This document shows positions 57,837 through 64,000 of a stretch of 64,000 nucleotides of DNA, one piece after another. Origin of the DNA: Chelativorans alearensis (GTDB taxonomy: Bacteria > Pseudomonadota > Alphaproteobacteria > Rhizobiales > Rhizobiaceae); NCBI RefSeq assembly GCF_010993735.1, contig NZ_WQNI01000002.1:62001-126000 (forward strand), read 5' to 3'. A model generated the notes under the pieces. It had not been told where the DNA came from. It made no database searches and was given only the letters and a program-made list of their open reading frames with translations. The translations under genes and the position numbers were made by a program. The stretch's first letter is position 1. Every line of letters begins with the position of its first letter.

Positions 57837-58001
57837 ATGACCGCTACACGCTATTCGATCTCGCGCACCGTTCACCGCTGGGCCAGCGCCTATCAGAGGC
57901 GCAGGCGCCGCAAGCTCACCGAACGGATCATGAACGACTTGCCGCCCAGCCTGCAGAGGGATATCGGTTGGCAACCGTCGGGGCCGACGCGGCAGCGCTG
58001 A
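57837..58001 (+). CDS. small DUF1127 protein
   Basis: 54 residues (MTATRYSISRTVHRWASAYQ start). An arginine-rich helix (RRRRRKLTERIMNDLP) is followed by LQRDIGWQPSGP. The pattern 'xLxxLxxxxLxDIGxxxxx' defines DUF1127, small proteins linked in Agrobacterium to phosphate/carbon metabolism and RNA turnover. Ribosome-binding site gagagg two bases before the ATG, plus ggagg further up. The stop is 28 bases before the DJ-1/PfpI gene, so they are likely co-transcribed. Confidence 0.72.
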   Translation: MTATRYSISRTVHRWASAYQRRRRRKLTERIMNDLPPSLQRDIGWQPSGPTRQR

Positions 58002-58029
58002 ACCCCGTCGAGCCGAAGAGGAGGGTGCC

Positions 58030-58617
58030 ATGGAACAGTCGAAGACAGTCGGTCTCGTTTTCATCGAGAACTTCGCCGATTGGGAATTTGGCCTCCTGGC
58101 TGCTTCCGCTGTCGAGTGGTTCGGCGCACGCGCCGTCGCGCTTACGCCCGAAGCAGGCTCCGTGCGCTCCATCGCCGGCTTCCAGCTTGCCGGCGAGCGT
58201 GGGTTGGCGCCGCAGGAGAATAAGGATCTCGACGCCGTGGCGCTGATCGGTTCGGACAACTGGGCGTCTCCGGATGCGCCTGACGTGACGCCGCTTCTCA
58301 AGGCGGTCGCCGGGCGCGGCGGGGTCGTCGGCGGCATATGCGCCGGCACGCTGGGGCTGGCGCGCGCCGGCCTTTTCGAGGGCCGGCACCACACCAGCAA
58401 CGGCCGCGAATGGATCGACAGGCACGCGCCGGGCTATGCAGGCGCGGAAGCCTATCAGGACGTGCCGCACGCGGTGAGTGACGGCAGTATCGTCAGTGCG
58501 CCGGGTTCGGCACCCGGCACCTTCGCCGCCATCTTCCTGGAGGCGCTTTTTCCCGAACGCGCCGAGACGGTTGGCGAGATGCGCAAGCTGTTCGCGCGCG
58601 AGCACGCCGCGGCCTGA
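58030..58617 (+). CDS. DJ-1/PfpI family protein
   Basis: 195 residues of the class I glutamine-amidotransferase-like superfamily. Strand-loop VGLVFIENFADWEFGLLAA carries the conserved glutamate region, and the nucleophile elbow is GGICAGTLGLARAG with C104. Members are proteases, glyoxalases, deglycases or amidases; the acting type cannot be told. It lies between the DUF1127 gene and a VOC glyoxalase-fold gene, suggesting a stress or aldehyde-detoxification context. Confidence 0.85.
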   Translation: MEQSKTVGLVFIENFADWEFGLLAASAVEWFGARAVALTPEAGSVRSIAGFQLAGERGLAPQENKDLDAVALIGSDNWASPDAPDVTPLLKAVAGRGGVVGGICAGTLGLARAGLFEGRHHTSNGREWIDRHAPGYAGAEAYQDVPHAVSDGSIVSAPGSAPGTFAAIFLEALFPERAETVGEMRKLFAREHAAA

Positions 58618-58648
58618 TCGCGTCATCCTTATCCCGCCCGCTGACAGG

Positions 58649-58672
58649 CTCCTGACGGGATGTTGTCAGGAG
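58649..58672. promoter_or_regulatory. palindrome upstream of the VOC-YafY pair
   Basis: CTCCTGAC (58649-58656), 8-base spacer, GTCAGGAG (58665-58672), perfect. It lies 41 bases before the VOC gene start. Candidate operator for the adjacent YafY-type regulator. Confidence 0.55.
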
Positions 58673-58712
58673 GGGTGTGCCACTCTGGCGGCATACCGAA
58701 GAGGAGAGATCG

Positions 58713-59081
58713 ATGACACCGTTTTTGCCCGCCCACGCGGCCGTTTGGTTTGAAATCCCGGTGAGCGATATAGGCCGCGCCAGAGAGTTCTATGGCGCAG
58801 TGCTTCAAAACGAGCTGACGGACATGGAAGGGCCAAACCCGATGGCTCGTTTCGCGGCAAAGGAGGAAAACTCCGTCGCTGGCCATCTTTACCCCGGAAA
58901 ACCTGCTTCCGAGGGCACCGGCATCACCATCCATCTGGCCGTTTCCGCGCCTCTGGAAGAAGCCATGGAGCGGGTGACGGCGAATGGCGGCAAGGTAGTT
59001 TCCCCCGTCGTCACTATTCCTGCGGGCCGTTTCGTGTATTGTCTCGATCCGGACGGCAATAGCTTCGGGCTGTTTACGTAA
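58713..59081 (+). CDS. VOC (glyoxalase/bleomycin-resistance fold) family protein
   Basis: 122 residues with two beta-alpha-beta-beta-beta units: AAVWFEIPVSDIGRAREFYG, TGITIHLAVSAPLEEAMERV, GRFVYCLDPDGNSFGLF. Related to glyoxalase I, dioxygenases and resistance proteins; metal ligands are not complete by eye, so enzyme activity is open. ATG 58713 has gaagaggagag upstream. Followed 12 bases later by the YafY regulator, a frequent gene pair. Confidence 0.88.
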   Translation: MTPFLPAHAAVWFEIPVSDIGRAREFYGAVLQNELTDMEGPNPMARFAAKEENSVAGHLYPGKPASEGTGITIHLAVSAPLEEAMERVTANGGKVVSPVVTIPAGRFVYCLDPDGNSFGLFT

Positions 59082-59093
59082 GGAGCGGCCTTC

Positions 59094-59798
59094 ATGCGGC
59101 GTGCGGACCGGCTCTTTCAGATCGTTCAACATTTGCGCGGCGGACGGCTTGTGACGGCGCGTCTTCTCTCGGAGCGGCTAGAGGTCTCCGAGCGCACCAT
59201 CTACCGCGACATTGCCGACCTGCAGTCGACGGGCGTGCCCATCGACGGCGAGGCCGGCGTCGGCTACCTGATGCGCGAAGGCTTCGAGCTGCCGCCGCTG
59301 ATGTTCACGCGCGATGAGATCGTGGCGCTGGTGGCCGGCGCGCGCATGGTGCGCGCCTTCGGCGGCGCTGCCATGGCGCGCGCGGCAGAGGAAGCACTGA
59401 TCAAGATCAGCACAGTGCTACCGGAAAACGAGCGGGAGCGCATTTCGCGCACCGAGATCCACACACCCAACTGGGTGATCAGCGACGCCGAGCGCCAGGC
59501 CATCGATGCGCTGGAGCACGCGGTGGAGAGCCGGCGCGTACTTCGCCTCGACTACCGCGACGAGGCTGGGCGCATGAGCCAGCGCGACGTGCGGCCGCTC
59601 GGCCTGTGGTTCTGGGGCAAGGTATGGACGCTGGTCGGCTGGTGCGAGCTGCGGGACGATTTCCGTGCTTTCCGCATCGACCGCATCGTCGTCATGCAAG
59701 AGGCCGGGCGCGGCTTCAAGCCGGAGCGCGGCAAGCAGCTCGGGGATTTTTATCGGCAACTGGAGCTGCGCGAATGCTCAGGCAACGGGCATGCGTGA
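59094..59798 (+). CDS. YafY/DeoR-type transcriptional regulator with WYL domain
   Basis: 234 residues. N-terminal HTH_11 winged helix (ADRLFQIVQHLRGGRLVTAR, LEVSERTIYRDIADLQSTGV) and a C-terminal WYL-type sensor domain (VLRLDYRDEAGRMSQRDVRP, FWGKVWTLVGWCELRDDFRA, RIDRIVVMQ). The WYL residues correspond here to W-T-L in VWTLVGWC. Such regulators usually control the adjacent gene, here the VOC protein. A hairpin (59787-59807) overlaps its stop. Confidence 0.88.
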   Translation: MRRADRLFQIVQHLRGGRLVTARLLSERLEVSERTIYRDIADLQSTGVPIDGEAGVGYLMREGFELPPLMFTRDEIVALVAGARMVRAFGGAAMARAAEEALIKISTVLPENERERISRTEIHTPNWVISDAERQAIDALEHAVESRRVLRLDYRDEAGRMSQRDVRPLGLWFWGKVWTLVGWCELRDDFRAFRIDRIVVMQEAGRGFKPERGKQLGDFYRQLELRECSGNGHA

Positions 59799-59807
59799 AG
59801 CATGCCC
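59787..59807 (+). terminator. hairpin at the end of the YafY-type gene
   Basis: GGGCATGC, gtgaa loop, GCATGCCC, then ttccttcc. Overlaps the stop codon (59796-59798). Probably a shared terminator with convergent argG. Confidence 0.5.
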
Positions 59808-59833
59808 TTCCTTCCGCAAGGGCAAGGAAGCGG

Positions 59834-61054
59834 TTAGCCCCGCTTCCTTGCCGCGAGCGTCCTCAACCGCAGAGCATTGAGGCGGATGAAGCCTTCGGCG
59901 TCCTTTTGATCGTAGGCGCCGCGGTCGTCCTCGAAGGTCACCAGGGCGTCGGAATAGAGCGACTTGTCGGACTTGCGGCCGGTGACGATGACGTTGCCCT
60001 TGTACAGCTTCAGCCGCACCTCGCCCTCGACGTCTTCCTGGCTCTTGTCGATCGCCGCCTGCAGCATCTCGCGCTCGGGTGAGAACCAGAAGCCGTTGTA
60101 GATGAGTTCCGCATAGCGCGGCATCAGCTCATCCTTGAGGTGCGCCGCACCCCGGTCGAGGGTGATCGATTCCATGGCGCGGTGGGCGGCAAGAAGGATC
60201 GTGCCCCCCGGCGTCTCGTAGACTCCGCGCGACTTCATGCCGACGAAGCGGTTCTCCACTAGGTCTATGCGGCCGATGCCGTTGTCGCGGCCGAGATCGT
60301 TGAGGGCGGCGAGCAACGTGGCCGGCGACATGGCTTTCCCGTTGAGCGCGACCGGATCACCGAACTTGAACCGCAGCGTGATCTCCATGACCTTGTCCGG
60401 TGCCTCCATGGGCGAGATGGTGCGCTGGTGGACGAATTCCGGGGGTTCGCTCCACGGATCCTCCAGCACCTTGCCCTCCGACGATGAGTGCAGGAGGTTG
60501 GCGTCGACCGAGAATGGGGCCTCGCCCTTTTTGTCCTTCGGCACCGGAATCTGGTGCTGCTCGGCGAAATTCATGAGGTCGGTGCGCGACTTGAACGCCC
60601 AGTCGCGCCAGGGCGCGATGACCTTGATGTCGGGGTTCAACGCGTAGGCTGAAAGCTCGTAGCGTACCTGGTCGTTGCCCTTGCCGGTTGAGCCATGGGC
60701 GACCGCATCGGCGCCGGTCTCGGCGGCAATCTCGACAAGGTGCTTGGCGATCAACGGCCGCGCGATCGAGGTGCCGAGCAGGTAGATGCCTTCATAGACC
60801 GCGTTGGCGCGAAACATCGGGAAGACGAAGTCGCGGACGAACTCTTCGCGAACGTCTACAATCCGGATGTCCTTGATGCCGAGCATCTCGGCCTTCTTGC
60901 GCGCCGGCTCAAGCTCGTCGCCCTGGCCGAGATCGGCGGTGAAGGTTACGACCTCCGCGCCGAGCTCCGTTTGCAACCATTTGAGGATGATGGAGGTGTC
61001 GAGGCCGCCCGAATAGGCCAGAACGACCTTCTTTACGTCTGTGTGCTTCGCCAT
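59834..61054 (-). CDS. argG: argininosuccinate synthase
   Basis: ATP-dependent ligase joining citrulline and aspartate in arginine synthesis. 406 residues. P-loop-like [15 protein letters not shown] (13-27), [70 protein letters not shown] and [16 protein letters not shown] 61054 begins conserved sequence; the ORF extends upstream to 61366 without homology. argH is not adjacent. Confidence 0.97.
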   Translation of the reverse strand: MAKHTDVKKVVLAYSGGLDTSIILKWLQTELGAEVVTFTADLGQGDELEPARKKAEMLGIKDIRIVDVREEFVRDFVFPMFRANAVYEGIYLLGTSIARPLIAKHLVEIAAETGADAVAHGSTGKGNDQVRYELSAYALNPDIKVIAPWRDWAFKSRTDLMNFAEQHQIPVPKDKKGEAPFSVDANLLHSSSEGKVLEDPWSEPPEFVHQRTISPMEAPDKVMEITLRFKFGDPVALNGKAMSPATLLAALNDLGRDNGIGRIDLVENRFVGMKSRGVYETPGGTILLAAHRAMESITLDRGAAHLKDELMPRYAELIYNGFWFSPEREMLQAAIDKSQEDVEGEVRLKLYKGNVIVTGRKSDKSLYSDALVTFEDDRGAYDQKDAEGFIRLNALRLRTLAARKRG

Positions 61055-61203
61055 GGTCTTTTCCGGTGATTGGGATGCCCGGCGCGCCCTGGGCCGGTTT
61101 GCGCGGGCACTATTATCAGGAAAAGACAAAGGGGCAAGCCGCCCCCGCAAGAGCGACCTTTCCGCGAACCCACGATTGGAGGCTGCAGGCGCGGCCGCGC
61201 CGC

Positions 61204-61704
61204 CTACTGGCAGTTCTGGATCGAATCGAGCGCTGCCGTCATGCCCAGAAGCGAGAAGGTGTAGCGGGTGTCGTTGCCGCGGCCGGACTTTGCCGCCACC
61301 GTCATGTCGGAGCCGGACTTCATGGCGGCGATGAGCTGTGGTTCCTCCGCGGCGTTCTCCAGCCACGCCGACTTTTCCTGCGTGAACATGCTGAACGACC
61401 GGCCGCCCACCGTCACCGTGACCTTCGAGCCTTCCTGGAGACTATAACCGGCGATGAATTGCGGTTCGTAGGCGACGTTCTGGCCCGGCTTCTGGCTGAC
61501 GAAGAAGAAGATGTCGCCGTGATCCAGGCTTGACGGTTCCTTCTGCTTCGGCACGCTCATCACATAGCAGACCTTACCGTTACCAGACTGGTAGCTATAG
61601 GTGCCCCAGTCGCGGTGCTGCCCGACGGCTGTCGCCTGCGCGAAGGCCGGTCCTGCGGCCGCGACCGCGCAAAACAGAAAGAGCGACGAAAAAATCCCAC
61701 GCAT
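61204..61704 (-). CDS. invasion-associated locus B (IalB) family protein
   Basis: 166 residues. Signal peptide ([20 protein letters not shown]) and an IalB domain: [40 protein letters not shown] and a C-terminal cysteine (DSIQNCQ) likely paired with the first. IalB is an erythrocyte-invasion factor in Bartonella; in free-living rhizobia the family is periplasmic of unknown role. ATG 61704 begins the signal peptide. Confidence 0.88.
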   Translation of the reverse strand: MRGIFSSLFLFCAVAAAGPAFAQATAVGQHRDWGTYSYQSGNGKVCYVMSVPKQKEPSSLDHGDIFFFVSQKPGQNVAYEPQFIAGYSLQEGSKVTVTVGGRSFSMFTQEKSAWLENAAEEPQLIAAMKSGSDMTVAAKSGRGNDTRYTFSLLGMTAALDSIQNCQ

Positions 61705-61951
61705 TGTCCCTGACCGTATCTTTGTCTGCCGTGTGTTTGTAAAGCACATCAGAGGCTTACGCCCGATGGCTTCATTTTTATTTAATCTGGGTTACCAAAG
61801 AGTGAAGCTGCATGAAATATCGCCCACCTCTTCTCAAAAGAGTTCACCGAGCGATCCTGCCGGCCGCTTCACACCCCACGTAGAAGTTTGAATCGGATGA
61901 AAAAGGCGAGAGTTTGACCCCGGCAGCGCGGCGTCGGATGCCCGCCGTCCT

Positions 61952-62320
61952 TCATTCGGCATCTTCGAGGGCGCGCTTGGCAGCCAGCCGGTGGGCGGGG
62001 GTGATGTGCGAGCGCACGGCGCCGAGCGCTGCTGCCAGAACAGCCATATCATCCGTGAAGCCGAAACCGGCGAGGAAGTCGGGCACCATGTCGAGGGGCA
62101 AGACGAAATAAGCGAGTGCGGCGAGCAGGATGCCGCGCACGCGCGGCGGCGTTTCGCGGTCAAGCGCGCAATAGTAGCCGGCGATCACATCTTCCATGAA
62201 CGGCACCTGGCGGGCCGCTTTCTTGGCAGTGCGCCAAAATTTACGGCGAACATCCTCTTCGCGGCTGCGCTCGTCGGCGCTGCCGGGAACAAGGATCTCG
62301 CCGATTTTCACGTCGTCCAT
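61952..62320 (-). CDS. YkvA/DUF1232 family membrane protein
   Basis: 122 residues. The DUF1232 core is RVRGILLAALAYFVLPLDMVPDFLAGFGFTDD (read here as ILLAALAYFVLPLDMVPDFL), a re-entrant membrane helix with the invariant PLDxxPD. ADERSREEDVRRKFWRTAKK forms the basic N-terminus. Function unknown. ATG 62320 has GGAGCGACAGTC upstream. Confidence 0.85.
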   Translation of the reverse strand: MDDVKIGEILVPGSADERSREEDVRRKFWRTAKKAARQVPFMEDVIAGYYCALDRETPPRVRGILLAALAYFVLPLDMVPDFLAGFGFTDDMAVLAAALGAVRSHITPAHRLAAKRALEDAE

Positions 62321-62387
62321 GACTGTCGCTCCTTGCCGGGATGATGTGGGAAGGCCGGCGCCCGGATGCAATGCCATATGGGGCCGG

Positions 62388-62684
62388 CTATCGGGCGGCG
62401 AAGGCGTTCATCCTCTTCGCCAGCTTGACGTCCAGCTCGGTCAGGCCGCCGGCGTCGTGGGTGGTGAGGATGACGTCGACGGTCTTGTAGACGTTCGACC
62501 ACTCGGGATGATGGTCGAGCTTCTCGGCGGCCAGCGCTGCCCGCGTCATGAAGCCGAAGGCTTCGTTGAAATTGGCGAAGACGAAGCGCCGCTTAATGGC
62601 CGCGCCGTCGCGCGCGAGGCTCCAGCCTTCGAGTTCCGCCAGTGCCTCTTCCACCTGCTTGTTCCCGAGTTTCTCCCTTGCCAT
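62388..62684 (-). CDS. phhB: 4a-hydroxytetrahydrobiopterin dehydratase (pterin carbinolamine dehydratase)
   Basis: 98 residues, the usual size. Recycles the pterin cofactor of phenylalanine hydroxylase. Motifs: [60 protein letters not shown] (histidines of the active site) and [15 protein letters not shown]. No phenylalanine hydroxylase is adjacent. ATG 62684 follows agagg. Confidence 0.92.
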   Translation of the reverse strand: MAREKLGNKQVEEALAELEGWSLARDGAAIKRRFVFANFNEAFGFMTRAALAAEKLDHHPEWSNVYKTVDVILTTHDAGGLTELDVKLAKRMNAFAAR

Positions 62685-62713
62685 GAAACCTCTCCGTGCT
62701 ATCGCGTAGTGGC

Positions 62714-63256
62714 ATGAAGGATAATACACCTCGCGCCGGCGAACAGGCCCGCACAGCCATCCTTTTCGTTTGCCTCGGCAATATTTGCCGTTCGCCGCTG
62801 GCGGAAGGCATCTTTCGTGCCGTCGTTTCCGAGCGTGGCCTGGAGCATGCTTTCCATCTCGATTCGGCCGGCACCGGCGCCTGGCACGCGGGCTCGCCGC
62901 CGGATCCACGGTCGGTGGCTACCGCGCGCCGCTTCGGCCTCGACATTTCCGGGCAAAGGGCGCGCCAGGTGGAGCCCGAGGATTTTTCCCGCTTCGATAT
63001 CATACTGGCCATGGACCGCGCCAACGTCGGCGCGCTGCGCCAGCGGGCGCCGAAGGAGGCGCATGAGCGCATCCATCTATTCCTCGACTATGCGCTCGGC
63101 AGGCCGGAGGAAATACCGGATCCCTATTACGGCGGGGATGACGGCTTCGCCGCAGTCTACCGCACGATCCGCGAAGCTTCCGATGCGCTGGTGGCGAGGC
63201 TTGCCGAGCGCGACGGCTCCGCCCGCATCAGCGGCCAGGCTTCCTCGACGATATAG
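62714..63256 (+). CDS. low-molecular-weight protein tyrosine phosphatase
   Basis: 180 residues. Active-site loop CLGNICRS (C20, R26; CX5R-S) and the general-acid aspartate in [12 protein letters not shown]. The family also covers arsenate reductases of the same fold, but the DPYYG/DPW-like loop points to phosphatase. It ends 100 bases inside the opposite-strand thpR gene, and the last ~20 residues ([11 protein letters not shown]) look like an extension of the family core. Confidence 0.9.
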   Translation: MKDNTPRAGEQARTAILFVCLGNICRSPLAEGIFRAVVSERGLEHAFHLDSAGTGAWHAGSPPDPRSVATARRFGLDISGQRARQVEPEDFSRFDIILAMDRANVGALRQRAPKEAHERIHLFLDYALGRPEEIPDPYYGGDDGFAAVYRTIREASDALVARLAERDGSARISGQASSTI

Positions 63257-63756
63257 GGTCCGCCGCCGACCGAATCGCGCGCCGACATCAGGACGAAACG
63301 CCCGACCCGGAACGGCACCGTAGCGAAATTGCCCCGCGCCGACAGATAGGCAGCGACTTCGTGGGGGCTCGTGCTTTTCAGCCGTGCGAGCGTTACATGC
63401 GGTGTGAACTTGCGCGGATCCGGGGCGAGGCCGAGCCGCTGGCAGATGCGCTCGATTTCGCCTTGCAAGGCATAGAGGTCCGGCGAAGCGGCTACACCCG
63501 CCCATACCGCGTGCGGCTTCTTCTGGCCGAAGGCGCCGACGCCGGAAAGCGTGAGCGAGAAGGCCGGCCGCCGCACCCGGTCGAGGGCGTTGGCGACCTC
63601 GTCGGCCACGTGGCCTTCGACATCGCCGATGAAACGCAGGGTGAGGTGGTAGTTCTCGACATCGACCCACCGGGCTCCCGGCAGGCCGCCGCGCAGAAGC
63701 GAAAGGGACAGCGCCGCATCGCGCGGAATCTCGAGGGCGGTGAAAAGTCGCGGCAT
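63157..63756 (-). CDS. thpR: RNA 2',3'-cyclic phosphodiesterase (2H phosphoesterase)
   Basis: 199 residues, LigT/ThpR family. Opens 2',3'-cyclic phosphates on RNA. The two catalytic HxTx motifs are present: HLTL at 37-40 and HVTL at 120-123. Fold blocks FTALEIPRDAALSLSLLRGG and PFRVGRFVLMSARDSVGGG. C-terminal ~25 residues (after EEAWPLM) extend beyond the usual family end and overlap the tyrosine phosphatase gene. ATG 63756 begins the conserved MPRLFTALEIP. Confidence 0.93.
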   Translation of the reverse strand: MPRLFTALEIPRDAALSLSLLRGGLPGARWVDVENYHLTLRFIGDVEGHVADEVANALDRVRRPAFSLTLSGVGAFGQKKPHAVWAGVAASPDLYALQGEIERICQRLGLAPDPRKFTPHVTLARLKSTSPHEVAAYLSARGNFATVPFRVGRFVLMSARDSVGGGPYIVEEAWPLMRAEPSRSASLATSASEASRIVR

Positions 63757-63838
63757 GGCAACCTCCTCGAATCTCTATGTCTATCGTCAGCGAATCATCG
63801 ATTGAGCACCGGGGCAAGCGCTTTCTGGCGCCTGCGGC

Positions 63839-64000
63839 TCACATCTTGGGCTTTTCCCCTTCGACGAGGGCCTCGACACGGGGGAGTATGCGCTCCACCA
63901 TCAGGTCCACACCCTTTGCGTTGGGATGCATACCGTCCTCGAGCAGCAGCGAGCCGTTGGCCGCTACGCCGTCAAGGAAGAACGGGACCAGCGGCAGGTC
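63839..64000 (-). CDS. C-terminal end of an SGNH/GDSL esterase (TesA/arylesterase-like), cut by window edge
   Basis: The 53 residues read on the minus strand from the window edge include DGMHPNAKGVDLMVERILP, block V of SGNH hydrolases, in which Asp and His (DGxHP) complete the catalytic triad. The preceding FFLDGVAANGSLLLE fits multifunctional acyl-CoA thioesterase I/arylesterase. The 5' end lies outside the window. Confidence 0.8.
   Translation of the reverse strand, partial: DLPLVPFFLDGVAANGSLLLEDGMHPNAKGVDLMVERILPRVEALVEGEKPKM

Overview
The window is about 64 kb of GC-rich chromosomal DNA from an alphaproteobacterium. It is most likely a member of the Rhizobiales (Hyphomicrobiales), near the Mesorhizobium/Chelativorans/Nitratireductor group. 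The evidence is the C4-type 5-aminolevulinate synthase (hemA), an ornithine-lipid OlsB acyltransferase, PraR upstream of metK, the YlxR-L7Ae fusion, a SAM-II riboswitch upstream of metZ, a long duplicated dCTP deaminase, IalB and DUF1127 small proteins, and several intergenic palindromes of the kind scattered through rhizobial genomes. I see no prophage, transposase, integrase, plasmid gene or CRISPR array. The DNA reads as core chromosome with rearranged gene order.

Layout. 1-4.7 kb: the tail of a LapA-like protein, an ornithine-cyclodeaminase-family dehydrogenase, two RNA methyltransferases, lspA and an AcuI-like reductase. 4.8-8.0 kb: a hybrid histidine kinase, then olsB behind a Pho box. 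8-13.2 kb: dgcN, a membrane protein, hemA (with a FixK/Fnr-like box), an aminotransferase and mscL. 13.4-17.6 kb: a CrbS/CrbR-like sensor-regulator pair, the sensor carrying a sodium/solute symporter module. 17.7-20.6 kb: small membrane and periplasmic proteins, DUF952 and pyrD. 20.7-24.9 kb: an RND efflux pump with a palindromic operator over its promoter. 25.1-27.3 kb: tRNA-Gly(CCC), a NaChBac-like channel and dcd. 27.3-33.4 kb: SAM-II riboswitch-metZ, an Lnt homologue lacking the catalytic cysteine, praR, metK with a terminator-containing leader, and trmB. 33.3-41.3 kb: small proteins, then the operon rimP-nusA-ylxR-infB-rbfA-truB. 41.3-41.96 kb: a gene-free stretch that folds into a nested multi-helix structure and is the best candidate here for an undescribed RNA. 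42-46.5 kb: leuC, an MgtC-like protein, an amino-acid ABC permease and binding protein, rplS. 46.8-48.8 kb: trmD, rimM, zapA, DUF4164. 49-56.6 kb: tkt, gap, a K+/H+ antiporter, pgk and class I fba. 56.6-59.8 kb: a small membrane protein, an SDR, a DUF1127 protein, a DJ-1/PfpI protein, and a VOC protein with its YafY-type regulator. 59.8-64 kb: argG, ialB, ykvA-like, phhB, low-molecular-weight tyrosine phosphatase, thpR, and the end of an SGNH esterase.

How genes work together. Translation and RNA maturation dominate (rimP operon, trmB, trmD, rimM, rplS, two rRNA/tRNA methyltransferases, thpR). Methionine and SAM metabolism is concentrated at 27-32 kb, where metZ and metK each have a leader ending in an intrinsic terminator. 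The tkt-gap-pgk-fba cluster encodes most of a lower-glycolysis/Calvin-type sugar-phosphate segment. Environmental control is visible directly in the DNA: phosphate (olsB Pho box), oxygen (hemA FixK-like box), SAM (riboswitch), and a repressor-type palindrome at the efflux pump. All functional assignments come from reading motifs and translated sequence. No database search was run.
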